NCBI GenBank assembly: GCA_964506325.1
Contig: CAZDLO010000006.1
Location: 1-64,000, forward strand
DNA: 64,000 nt
Reading direction: 5' to 3'
Origin: CAINVV01 sp964506325
GTDB lineage: Bacteria; Bacteroidota; Bacteroidia; Bacteroidales; Prolixibacteraceae
The position numbers were made by a program, and so were the translations under genes. The notes beneath the pieces are model-generated. The model made no database searches, was not told where the DNA came from, and saw only the letters and a list, made by a program, of their open reading frames with translations. The first letter of the stretch is position 1; each line of letters starts with the position of its first letter. Below are positions 27,534 through 36,018 of this stretch, one piece after another.

Positions 27534-29096
27534 TTACTGCAGGATATAGTTGCTGGCAACCCTTGCATAATCTGCAAGCTGTTTTTCGATCCAGCTGTTA
27601 TCCTTGTTCAATTCTGTTGCCATTATCTCTGCCACAACAGGGGCCATCCTGATACTTTCCTTTGCATTCAGAAGCAGGGCCCTTGTCCTCCTGGCAAGAA
27701 AATCCTCAACAGTCCGGGCCATTTCGTGCCTTACGCTCCATACCACCTGTGCCTTGATGATGTGGAGCTCTTTGCTGATCAGTTTCCCGTACCCTTTGTT
27801 TTGCTTGACCATGGCCAGAATTTTCTCCTCATCAGACCCGTAATAATAGAATGGGCTCTCCCTGTCTGTTATTTCCTTGTAACCATGAATCTTGCAACAA
27901 TCTGTTTTGGAACCGGATATTTTCAAGTCGCTTTTCCGGGCAATCAGGTCAATGACATCCTGGGCCATTCTCCTGTAGGTGGTCCATTTCCCTCCGGTGA
28001 TGGTTATCAATCCGGAGTCGGATACCCTGATGATGTGGCCGCGGGAGATCTCTTTGGTATTTCTGCCATCTTTCCTGGGCGCTGCCAATGGCCTCAGCCC
28101 CGCGAAGACACTTAAAATATCAGGGCGGCCGGGAGGTTTGGCCAGGAACCTGCCTGCCGTCTCAAGAATAAAATCAATCTCTTCCTGTAGTGCGACAGGT
28201 TCAATCTCGGCAGCTTCCTTCTGAACATCGGTAGTCCCGACCACTACCTTGTTGTGCCACGGGACAGCGAAAAGCACACGTCCGTCTTTTGTTTTCGGAA
28301 TCATGACAGCATACTTCCCCGGAACAAAATCCTTGCTGATGACCAGGTGCACTCCCTGGCTGAAACGGACCAACGGACGGGACTCCTTGTCATCCATTTT
28401 GCGGATATAATCCACAAATACACCTGTTGCGTTTACAACAAACTTGCACGGAATGGTCTGTTTTTTCCCGCTTTCCTGGTCAATTAACTCTACGCCGCGA
28501 ATTTCTCCTTCTTCTTTGACCAGCCCTGAGGCTTTCATGTAATTGAGGGCTACTCCTCCGTTTTCCACAAAAGTCTGAACCATGTTAATGGCCATCCTGG
28601 AATCATCAAACTGACCATCGTGGTAAATAATGCCCCCGTATAGATTTTCCTTTCTAAGCGTCGGGATCATCTCCAGGGTATCTCGTTTGGATAATGGCCT
28701 CGATTTTCCAAGGCTTAACCTGACCGACAGCAGGTCATAAAGCCACAACCCGACAGAATAAAAGGGCACTCCCCACCAGGTGTAGGAGGGTATGACAAAC
28801 GACTGGTCTGTAACCAGGTGCGGGGCATTTTGTCTCATTCTCCCCCGCTCTTTCAAGGCTTCGATTACCAAACGCAAGTTCCCCTGGGCAAGATACCGGA
28901 CACCCCCGTGTACCAGCTTGGTGCTTCGGCTGGAGGTTCCTTTGGAAAAGTCGTATTGCTCCACCAATAATGTTTTCAATCCCCTGCTGAGGGCTTCAAT
29001 AGCCGTGCCAATACCCGTAGCTCCTCCGCCTATGACAATAAGATCCCATTCATTGGCCAGGTTTTCGAGTTCAAGTATCATCTTCTCCCTTAACAT
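27534..29096 (-). CDS. glpD: FAD-dependent glycerol-3-phosphate dehydrogenase
   Basis: About 520 aa. The FAD-binding GxGxxG is VIGGGATGIGTAIEALSRG near the N-terminus, followed by DFSKGTSSRSTKLVHGGVRYL, a hallmark of GlpD. Then ATGVFVD, VVGTTDVQKE and GGKWTTYRRMAQDVIDL mark the DAO fold, and a C-terminal DAO_C helical domain completes it. It oxidises sn-glycerol-3-phosphate to DHAP and passes electrons to quinone at the inner membrane. A GTG immediately precedes the chosen ATG. It is convergent with GH78 and not linked to glpK or glpF in this window. Confidence 0.94.
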   Translation of the reverse strand: MLREKMILELENLANEWDLIVIGGGATGIGTAIEALSRGLKTLLVEQYDFSKGTSSRSTKLVHGGVRYLAQGNLRLVIEALKERGRMRQNAPHLVTDQSFVIPSYTWWGVPFYSVGLWLYDLLSVRLSLGKSRPLSKRDTLEMIPTLRKENLYGGIIYHDGQFDDSRMAINMVQTFVENGGVALNYMKASGLVKEEGEIRGVELIDQESGKKQTIPCKFVVNATGVFVDYIRKMDDKESRPLVRFSQGVHLVISKDFVPGKYAVMIPKTKDGRVLFAVPWHNKVVVGTTDVQKEAAEIEPVALQEEIDFILETAGRFLAKPPGRPDILSVFAGLRPLAAPRKDGRNTKEISRGHIIRVSDSGLITITGGKWTTYRRMAQDVIDLIARKSDLKISGSKTDCCKIHGYKEITDRESPFYYYGSDEEKILAMVKQNKGYGKLISKELHIIKAQVVWSVRHEMARTVEDFLARRTRALLLNAKESIRMAPVVAEIMATELNKDNSWIEKQLADYARVASNYILQ

Positions 29097-29373
29097 CACT
29101 ATTTTTGTTTAACTATTTTGGAGCCCAAAGAAGGGAAATACAGCAATAATAAATATTTTGTTCAGCAAACTGACCGGATCATTGGCAGCCGGGGACAATG
29201 GTTAAATTTAGGCCTTAATTCAGGTCTGCGCTCCGGTCTCTTAGGTTGTACGATCAGGTTAATTCCGGCAATTTGCGGGATTGCATTAAAGATAATCATT
29301 GCAGACAGAGAACCGGCGGTAATGGGGATTATTTTATTAATATACTTATTAACAATTACATAAAAACCGAAGT

Positions 29374-29781
29374 ATGAGACGAAGGACAATGCTTGCCAAT
29401 CTTGGTCTGACCACACTCCTGGCGACTTTCTCCCTGAACAGGGCCAATGCCTCAGGTGGTAATAGTGATGAATGTGCCTTGAAGAAGGGAGAAATCAGGC
29501 ACATGGTAATTTTTAACCTGAAATATGAAAAGGGGACGGCGGAGGCCTTGAAATTTTTAGCGGACGGAAAGCGAATCCTGTCAGGTATCCCTGTTGTCAA
29601 CAATTTTGAGGCTTTTGAGCAGGTAAGTGTCAAGAACAAATTCACCTACGGATTTTCGATGCGCTTCGCGAACAAACCGGACTATGAGACCTACAGCAAC
29701 CACAGCAGCCATGTGGCATTTGTCAGGGAACGGTGGATGAAGGAGGTGACAGATTTCCTGGAAATTGATTTTGGGATCTAA
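29374..29781 (+). CDS. Dabb (stress-responsive alpha/beta barrel) protein with twin-Arg-like leader
   Basis: 135 aa. The leader MRRRTMLANLGL resembles a Tat signal and is followed by a Dabb domain (~40-133): IRHMVIFNLKYEKGTAEALKFL, FEAFEQVSVKNKFTYGFSMRFANKPDYETYSNHSSHVAFV. The family forms dimeric ferredoxin-like barrels, a few of which act in heme or polyketide chemistry; most have no known function. The ~270 bp upstream holds only a low-quality open frame. It converges with the corC-like gene, 26 bp apart. Confidence 0.85.
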   Translation: MRRRTMLANLGLTTLLATFSLNRANASGGNSDECALKKGEIRHMVIFNLKYEKGTAEALKFLADGKRILSGIPVVNNFEAFEQVSVKNKFTYGFSMRFANKPDYETYSNHSSHVAFVRERWMKEVTDFLEIDFGI

Positions 29782-29807
29782 CGGATTGAAATGGGACCAG
29801 CCAGGCC

Positions 29808-31100
29808 TCAGTCCTGCAGATCAATCAACTGTACCAGGATAATGGTACTTCTGTTCTTCTTGACGACAGAAAATTCGTAATCTTCAAGGGAAATCTTCTC
29901 CTTGACTACAGGTATTTTACCAAATTTCAGAATAAGGTAGCCTGCAAGGGTTTCATATTGCTCATCCTTTTCAATCGGATGGGGCAACAATTCATTGATA
30001 TCGTCGAGCGAGGCCGAAGCAATGACATGGTACGTCCTGTCGGCAACTTTCTCGACAAACGGGATTTCATTGTCATATTCGTCCTGGATTTCCCCGACAA
30101 GCTCTTCAAGGATATCCTCCATCGTTATGATACCCTCTGTGCCGCCATATTCATTGACGACCAGGGCGATTTGCTGGTGTTTAACCTGGAATTCGTTCAG
30201 CATCAGGCCGATACTTTTGGTGTCGGGCACCGCAAGGATATTTCGCATGATGTTGCGGATATTGAAGGTTTCCTTTTTCCGGAGCGCGATCAGGATATCC
30301 TTTAAATAAACCACTCCCACTATGTTGTCAAGGTTGTCTTCGTAACAGGGGATTCTCGAATAACTCTCCTCTATCACCTTTTCCAGGACAGCATCGTCAA
30401 AATCGTTGAGGTCTATGGCAAACACGGAGGTTCGGGGTACCATGATCTGCTTGGTGGTCTGATCGGAAAAGTCGAAGGCATTTTTGATGATTTTATACTC
30501 TGCGTCATCGATTTCACCGCTTTTCTGACCCTGTTGTACCAGGTATTTCAATTCTTCGCTGCTGTGTACGTCTGCCTCTGGTATGGTGCTGATCCCGAAG
30601 ATCTTCAGGATAAAATTGGCTGTCCCGTTCAAAAGCCAGATGAAGGGACGAAAGACGGTGAAGAAAAAATGCAGCGGGTAAGAAACAAAAAAGGTGGTTT
30701 TCTCTGAATACTGGATGGCAATAGATTTTGGGGCAAGTTCACCAAAGACTATATGCAGCAGGGTAATGATTACGAATGCCAGGGGCAATGCGATCTGGTG
30801 GGCCAAAACCGGATTGGCAGCCATTCCCATTTTGTCCATGATATCGATAATTATCTTGCTTACAACAGGCTCTCCAATCCAGCCAAGCCCCAGGCTGGCC
30901 AGGGTAATTCCAAGTTGTGTGGCAGCAAGGTACCGGTTGAGGTTTGAGACAATGTGCCTGGAAAGTGATGCCATGCGGCTCCCTTCCTTTGCTTTTACCT
31001 CAAGTTGGGATGCACGCACTTTTACAATTGCAAATTCTGCAGCAACGAAAAAGCTGTTCAGGAAGACAAGTAAAAATGTTATGAGAATATCCAGTAACAT
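29808..31100 (-). CDS. CNNM/CorC (HlyC-type) transporter or hemolysin-like protein
   Basis: 430 aa. The N-terminal CNNM domain (~1-195) has several membrane helices, FFVAAEFAIVKVRASQLE and ASLGLGWIGEP. Two CBS motifs follow (~205-330: IMVPRTSVFAIDLNDFDD; RIPCYEDNLDNIVGVVYLKD; HQQIALVVNEYGGTEGIITMEDILEELVGEIQDE). A CorC_HlyC domain ends the protein. The family is linked to Mg2+/Co2+ homeostasis; 'hemolysin' is a historical label. A -7 box (TAGCTTTG, minus) lies at 31123-31130, overlapping the position just before the Gfo/Idh stop at 31133. Confidence 0.92.
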   Translation of the reverse strand: MLLDILITFLLVFLNSFFVAAEFAIVKVRASQLEVKAKEGSRMASLSRHIVSNLNRYLAATQLGITLASLGLGWIGEPVVSKIIIDIMDKMGMAANPVLAHQIALPLAFVIITLLHIVFGELAPKSIAIQYSEKTTFFVSYPLHFFFTVFRPFIWLLNGTANFILKIFGISTIPEADVHSSEELKYLVQQGQKSGEIDDAEYKIIKNAFDFSDQTTKQIMVPRTSVFAIDLNDFDDAVLEKVIEESYSRIPCYEDNLDNIVGVVYLKDILIALRKKETFNIRNIMRNILAVPDTKSIGLMLNEFQVKHQQIALVVNEYGGTEGIITMEDILEELVGEIQDEYDNEIPFVEKVADRTYHVIASASLDDINELLPHPIEKDEQYETLAGYLILKFGKIPVVKEKISLEDYEFSVVKKNRSTIILVQLIDLQD

Positions 31101-31122
31101 GGCGGAGATAAAATTAATTTGA

Positions 31123-31130
31123 CAAAGCTA
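31123..31130 (-). promoter_or_regulatory. Candidate -7 box for the corC-like gene
   Basis: Minus-strand TAGCTTTG matches TAnnTTTG, 22 bp upstream of the start; no well-spaced TTG was found. Confidence 0.35.
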
Positions 31131-31132
31131 CA

Positions 31133-32176
31133 TTAAAATAATTCAACCACTGTACCCGATCTGGCAGATTCATAACAGGCTTCTATCACTTTCTGACTGT
31201 GAAGGCCCCGGGCAAAACTATTAAGTGGCTCCCTTCCCTCAAGGATGGCGGAGCTGAATTCCTCAATTTCAGAAAGATACGTATTGGCGGGGTCCGGGTT
31301 TATTACCATTCCCTCTTCTTTCCCTCTCGCCTGTAGGGGGTTGTAAACTATTTCGTCATCCTCCAGGTAAGCGACCATCGTTCCAGATGCTTCCTGCCCG
31401 ATCGTGCCGCTTGCGAGGATGCTTCCCCGCGAACCGTAAAGTTCCAGCATATTTTTACTGCTTTTGTCCGGAATGCAAAAATAACTGTCTACAGTTCCCA
31501 TTGCCCCGTTCTCAAACACCAGGGATACCAAGGAGCTGTCTTCTGATGAATAGCTGTGAACATGGTTCCGAATAAAACAGGTCACCTTCAGAACTTTGCC
31601 GAAAAACATCTCCAGCAGATCTATGCAATGACTACCCATGTCTATCAGGGAACCACCGCCTGAGGTAACTGGGTTTTGACGCCAGGCTCCTGCCAGGGGA
31701 GGATACCAGCACGACAACTGGGCACGGCAATAAACAGGATTGCCAATTTTACCCTCGCGGATCAGATTCAAGGCTGCACGATGCTGGGATGAGAATCCCA
31801 TCATGAAAGCAGTTCCCAGAAGCACACCTTCCTGCTTGCAGATCTCACCCAGTTTCCAGGCTTCTGAAACGGTAAGGCCCAAAGGTTTCTCGCACAAAAT
31901 ATGCTTACCGGCCACAGCGCAGCGGATACCCTGTTCCAGGTGCAGATGAACCGGAGTTGCGATATACACGGCATCAATCCCGGATTGAAGCAGCTCTTCA
32001 ATGCCGGAGGCGGCATAGGCATTGAACTGTTTGGCAACGGATGCATTGACTTCAGCATTGATATCATAAACTGAGACCAGTTCGGCATTCCCGGCAGGTA
32101 CAATGCCTTCCGGGATTGTTCTCCTCCCGGCAATTCCACCGGATCCGATTACGCCCCATCTTACCTTGTTTCCCAA
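31133..32176 (-). CDS. Gfo/Idh/MocA family oxidoreductase
   Basis: 347 aa. An N-terminal Rossmann fold starts VIGSGGIAGRRTIPEGI, followed by DAVYIATPVHLHLEQG and the family hallmark CEKPLG at ~95. The C-terminal beta-sheet domain includes GGSLIDMGSHCIDLLEMFFG (H in the catalytic region). These NAD(P)-dependent enzymes oxidise or reduce sugars and inositols. No sugar kinase or transporter is adjacent. A palindromic operator-like site lies about 45-60 bp upstream (32221-32237), suggesting regulation by a dimeric DNA-binding protein. Confidence 0.9.
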   Translation of the reverse strand: MGNKVRWGVIGSGGIAGRRTIPEGIVPAGNAELVSVYDINAEVNASVAKQFNAYAASGIEELLQSGIDAVYIATPVHLHLEQGIRCAVAGKHILCEKPLGLTVSEAWKLGEICKQEGVLLGTAFMMGFSSQHRAALNLIREGKIGNPVYCRAQLSCWYPPLAGAWRQNPVTSGGGSLIDMGSHCIDLLEMFFGKVLKVTCFIRNHVHSYSSEDSSLVSLVFENGAMGTVDSYFCIPDKSSKNMLELYGSRGSILASGTIGQEASGTMVAYLEDDEIVYNPLQARGKEEGMVINPDPANTYLSEIEEFSSAILEGREPLNSFARGLHSQKVIEACYESARSGTVVELF

Positions 32177-32220
32177 ATCTGTTAAAAGTTTATGTTTTTA
32201 CCAGCCAGTACTTTTGCATT

Positions 32221-32237
32221 TTTACCAGCCTGGTAAA
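32221..32237 (-). promoter_or_regulatory. 17-bp palindrome upstream of the Gfo/Idh gene
   Basis: TTTACCAG-C-CTGGTAAA has perfect 8-bp arms and a single central base. A half-site copy (TTTACCAGCC) lies 24 bp closer to the gene at 32197-32206. This is typical operator geometry; the cognate regulator is not identifiable here. Confidence 0.6.
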
Positions 32238-32345
32238 GATATGATTTTGCCGGTATTTTGAATCTGATCTTTTGAAAGGGATACATAATCGTTGTTGGTC
32301 GTTCCCTGTTGGCTGTTTTCCTCCGGCTCCCTTGAAAAATGAAAA

Positions 32346-33404
32346 TCAAATACCGGATTTCAGATGCCTGTTAAATACCTCTTTTACTTGTTGCCACATG
32401 GCCTCAGACAGCACATGGCCTTCGCCGGGCTCAATAAATGAGGTGAAGTTTCCCGGTACGCCTGCTTTACCGTACACTTCAGCAATCCTTTGTACACCTC
32501 TTCTGGCCGATTCAATCGGTGTCCCCTTGTCCTTTTCTCCAAAGTTAAGGTGCAAGGCCCTGGGCGCTATCAGCGCAGCAATCTCCGGGGTATCGCCATA
32601 TTTTTTCCAGCCCGGCACGTAATTGGGAAAGCAATGCAGGAGATGCTCTTCTTCAATGGCCTCGTAGGTGGGAAGACAGCAATTGCCTACGATGCATTTC
32701 AATCTTGGCTCGACCGGACCCACCAGCCAGCAATGGGTTGATCCCATTGAATGTCCGTAACAGCCCAACTGGTCGGGTTTCACTTCCGGGCGCTCACACA
32801 GCAGGTCAACGGCCCGTTTCATGTCCAGGATATTTTTCCATGCCAGGCTGCGTCCCCTTACAACCTCACGGAGAAATTCAAACCTCTCATAGGAACTGTC
32901 TTTCAACTTTCCTGACGGGTCCTGCCTCTCCTCAAAACACAAGGCATCCGGACAAAGAACAACATATCCTTCCTTAACCAGGGCGACTCCGGTATGATGC
33001 ATCGGATTGCCTGCCAGTCCGGCCGGTTCTGTTTTGCCGAGGTGGAACTCTCCGTTGTGCTGGTGCCACACTGCGATACCCGGCAATGGATGGGAAGAGG
33101 TTGCATTGTCCGGAATCATCAGCATGGCAGGGACTCTTTCTCCCGGCATGACCTCATAGGTAATAGACTCAATCCGGTAACCGTCCTTCTGGATGGTTTC
33201 ACGAATTTTGGGCAATAACGGCGTTTTATCCGGGAAAGTCCCGCCCAGGCAGTTCCTGTAGGCAGTCAGCAGGGAGACCGGTGACGAATCCGTATTGTCC
33301 GGTCCGGTGGAAGCGTTGACTGCCCCGGAAACGCCTATGCCGGCTGTGAGTGCTCCCAAACCTGCAATAATATTCGACTTTAAAAAGGTACGTCTGGTTT
33401 TCAT
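32346..33404 (-). CDS. Exported alpha/beta hydrolase (acetyl-xylan-esterase/DLH-like)
   Basis: 352 aa with a twin-Arg signal MKTRRTFLKSNIIAGLGAL. The domain resembles abhydrolase_7/dienelactone-hydrolase-like esterases: VPAMLMIPDN, LPGIAVWHQHNGEFHLGKTEPAG, GYVVLCPDALCFEERQDPSG, nucleophile elbow YGHSMGSTHCW, and a late His in PGEGHVLSEAMW. Deacetylation of carbohydrate esters is a reasonable family-based guess only. It is monocistronic between the Gfo/Idh and HerA-like genes. Confidence 0.85.
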   Translation of the reverse strand: MKTRRTFLKSNIIAGLGALTAGIGVSGAVNASTGPDNTDSSPVSLLTAYRNCLGGTFPDKTPLLPKIRETIQKDGYRIESITYEVMPGERVPAMLMIPDNATSSHPLPGIAVWHQHNGEFHLGKTEPAGLAGNPMHHTGVALVKEGYVVLCPDALCFEERQDPSGKLKDSSYERFEFLREVVRGRSLAWKNILDMKRAVDLLCERPEVKPDQLGCYGHSMGSTHCWLVGPVEPRLKCIVGNCCLPTYEAIEEEHLLHCFPNYVPGWKKYGDTPEIAALIAPRALHLNFGEKDKGTPIESARRGVQRIAEVYGKAGVPGNFTSFIEPGEGHVLSEAMWQQVKEVFNRHLKSGI

Positions 33405-33437
33405 GACAACTCCTTTAATTAAATGTCCATCAAATAT

Positions 33438-34979
33438 TTACCATCTTCTTGACCTGGAACGGGTTGACCTGAGGCCAAGAACTCCCAGCAGCCCCCTGGT
33501 AACTTCTCTTGCAATCATGCTGGTGATCGGGCTTTTGATAATTTCTTCAAGGATGGAATCCATTTTTCCGCCACTGCCGGAATCCCCGGAACGCTGTTCC
33601 TCCTGTTCTGAATCATCAGGTTCACCATGTGATTTCAATCTCTTCTGTAGCATCTCAAAGGCGCTTTCCCTGTCCATCTCGTTGTTGTATTCCTGGATGA
33701 GCCTTGATCTGCGGATGTAACCGTTGATCTCTACGGGGGTCAGCACATCCATCCTGGAATTGGGGGGGCGCATCATCGTGCTGACCAGCTCTGTTGGCCT
33801 TCCTTTCTCATCAAGCCCGGTAACAAAAGCTTCACCGATGCCCAGCTGAGTGATCAGTTCGTCAACCTGGTAATACTCTGAAATGGGGTAATTCTCTGAG
33901 GCGGACTTGATATCTTTGCGGTCCTTGGCGGTAAATGCCCTGAGAGCATGCTGTACCTTGGTGCCAAGCTGACCCAGGATGCCTGCCGGGATATCGCTGG
34001 GAGACTGGGTGATGAAGAATATTCCCACCCCTTTTGAGCGGATAAGCTTAATTGTCATTTCAAACTGATCCAGCAGAACCTTGGAGGCATTCCTGAAAAT
34101 AAGGTGGGCCTCATCGAGGAAGATCACCAGTTTGGGCTTTTCAGGGTCGCCTTCTTCCGGCATGTGCTGGAATATCTCTGCAAGCAGGCAAAGCATGAAG
34201 GTGCTGAACAGGTCGGGTTTGCTTTGCATGTCGGTGAGACGAAGTATATTTATTACCCCTTGTCCGTCGTCATTCTGCTTCATCAGGTCGAACACGTCAA
34301 AGGAAGGCTCCCCAAAAATGGAGGCTGCACCTTGTTGTTCCAGCGAGATGATATTGCGCAGTATAGTCCCGGCAGAAGATCCGGAAAGGAAACCATACTC
34401 ATTTTTAAACTCTTCTTTCCCTTCATTTTGGGCGAAATTGAGTACGCTTTTCAGGTCTTTAAGGTCAAGAAGCGGCAATTTCCGGTCGTCGCAATACTTG
34501 AAAATCATTGAGATAACACCTTCCTGGCTTTCGTTAAGTCCAAGGATCTTGGACAGCAGTACAGGCCCGTATTCCGAAACCGTGGCTCTTAACCGTACGC
34601 CGGGTTCATCTGAAATCGACAGGAATTCAATGGGATAGCTTTTGCCTTCCCAGTTCATCCCGATCAGTTTGGACCGTTTTTCAACAATCGGATTCATCTC
34701 CCCGGCGGCACCAAGCCCGCTCAAATCCCCTTTTATGTCCATGGCAAGCACAGGCACACCTGCGTCCGACAGGCTCTCCATGATCACCTGCAGGGATTTT
34801 GTTTTTCCGGTTCCTGTTGCTCCTGCAATCAGTCCGTGGCGGTTAAAGGTCTTCAGCGGAAGCCTGACCTGGCAGCCTGTTTCATAATCATCACCCAGAA
34901 TGGCTGATCCAATTAGTATGGATTCTCCTTTGAAGGAATAGGAGTTTTTAATCTTTTCAATGAAAATTTTCTTTTCCAT
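33438..34979 (-). CDS. HerA-like ATPase, DUF853/YjgR type
   Basis: 513 aa. Walker A is GATGTGKTKSLQVIMESL (~50) followed by VLAMDIKGDLSGLG; Walker B is KLVIFLDEAHLIF (~290); GIFFITQSPSDIPAGILGQLGTKVQHALRAFTAKD is the conserved sensor region. The domain layout fits the DUF853 group of HerA/FtsK-like hexameric ATPases, of unknown biological role in bacteria. The C-terminus is Gly/Ser/Arg-rich (SGDSGSGGK; RSTRSRSRRW). No nuclease partner such as NurA is next to it. Confidence 0.92.
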   Translation of the reverse strand: MEKKIFIEKIKNSYSFKGESILIGSAILGDDYETGCQVRLPLKTFNRHGLIAGATGTGKTKSLQVIMESLSDAGVPVLAMDIKGDLSGLGAAGEMNPIVEKRSKLIGMNWEGKSYPIEFLSISDEPGVRLRATVSEYGPVLLSKILGLNESQEGVISMIFKYCDDRKLPLLDLKDLKSVLNFAQNEGKEEFKNEYGFLSGSSAGTILRNIISLEQQGAASIFGEPSFDVFDLMKQNDDGQGVINILRLTDMQSKPDLFSTFMLCLLAEIFQHMPEEGDPEKPKLVIFLDEAHLIFRNASKVLLDQFEMTIKLIRSKGVGIFFITQSPSDIPAGILGQLGTKVQHALRAFTAKDRKDIKSASENYPISEYYQVDELITQLGIGEAFVTGLDEKGRPTELVSTMMRPPNSRMDVLTPVEINGYIRRSRLIQEYNNEMDRESAFEMLQKRLKSHGEPDDSEQEEQRSGDSGSGGKMDSILEEIIKSPITSMIAREVTRGLLGVLGLRSTRSRSRRW

Positions 34980-35120
34980 GGGAATATTTTTATCCGGTAT
35001 ATTTTTTGAATAGGTAATTTCCTGTTAACAGTAATAGTAATTTTTTTTTGCTGGTCCGGGAATAATACACCCGGGTATCCGTTCACAGATTCCGGCAGGG
35101 CCCCATCACCATTCAGCCTG

Positions 35121-35789
35121 TCATTTTGCGTCCCTGATACATCTTACCGAAAACCCGCTTTGTTGAGAACCGAAGTATTTGAATGCCGTTCCATCTTTAC
35201 TGAACAGCACGATGTACCAGGCATTAAGGCCGTTTTCAGTCGAACTCCAGAAGTAACTGCTCGCTCCCTGGGAGGAAAAAATTCCTTTCGTGGTGCGGTA
35301 GCCATAAGGGATGGCATTGAAACCACTTGAATTTGAGCCATTCCCATTAGATTTCCATCCGGAACCTGATTTCATTTCATTTCCGGCCAACGACTCCCCG
35401 CCAAGGTAGGTGGTTAAAGTCCTCCATTCCTTGTCGGCAGGTACATGCCATCCCGCCGGACAAAGCTTTCCCGAAGCGATGGCATGCCAGTTGTAATAGG
35501 CCCCGTACGAGGCTTTGTCTCCGGAGGCATCGTTGATAAACCAGGCATAAGCACCCTCTTTCGTTACAGCCCAGGCTGAATCTGCAGTGACATTCAGAAT
35601 GGCACTGCCATCATTGTATTTTGTGGCCCGGAGATTTTCTGTCATCCATTCCTGGGTGCCGATAGTTACTGTTGAGTAGGTATTCCCTTCTCCATCGTTG
35701 AGTTTTCCGGTTTTGCCGTTCTTACTTCCACAGCTCATCATCAGAAGGAAACCTGACAAGGCGATCAACAGGGTTTTGAGGTTATTCAT
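35121..35789 (-). CDS. FISUMP-domain lipoprotein
   Basis: 222 aa from the ATG at 35789, which gives a clean lipoprotein signal with lipobox LMMSC; the open frame extends to 35834 without coding character. The body (~30-222) is a FISUMP domain, as in Fibrobacter major paralogous proteins: TVTIGTQEWMTENLRATKYNDG, LCPAGWHVPADKEWRTL, GYRTTKGIFSSQGASSYFWSSTE and SGFSVRCIRD. The fold is FGE/C-type-lectin-like and thought to be surface-exposed. Function unknown. A TAGATTTG box lies upstream (35814-35821). Confidence 0.9.
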   Translation of the reverse strand: MNNLKTLLIALSGFLLMMSCGSKNGKTGKLNDGEGNTYSTVTIGTQEWMTENLRATKYNDGSAILNVTADSAWAVTKEGAYAWFINDASGDKASYGAYYNWHAIASGKLCPAGWHVPADKEWRTLTTYLGGESLAGNEMKSGSGWKSNGNGSNSSGFNAIPYGYRTTKGIFSSQGASSYFWSSTENGLNAWYIVLFSKDGTAFKYFGSQQSGFSVRCIRDAK

Positions 35790-35813
35790 CGTTTTGCGGG
35801 TGTTATTATAGCC

Positions 35814-35821
35814 CAAATCTA
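35814..35821 (-). promoter_or_regulatory. Candidate -7 box for the FISUMP lipoprotein gene
   Basis: Minus-strand TAGATTTG, 25 bp upstream of the chosen ATG, supports the downstream start because an ATG at 35834 would lie upstream of the box. Confidence 0.4.
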
Positions 35822-36018
35822 GGCACAATTTCAATGATAAAAAATCAATGTTTTAAGCATTTTTCACTACCGGTTCAGTTTATCGGCAGATTGAAGGGGA
35901 TCTGCAGGAAATTTTGCAATTGGCAGCCCGGGACTCACACATCAGATGCCAGGTTCGCGGTGCCGGATTAAAATTTTCCTTAGGCTTATATCGTTCTCCT
36001 GCCATCATCACCCCGGTG

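Noticed and set aside
29118..29363. Open plus-strand frame of 81 codons between glpD and the Dabb gene
   Set aside because: Hydrophobic tail arises from AT-rich DNA; no supporting start context or homology pattern.
29808..31100. Hemolysin toxin
   Set aside because: The CNNM-CBS-CorC layout indicates a divalent-cation transporter family; the hemolysin name is historical.
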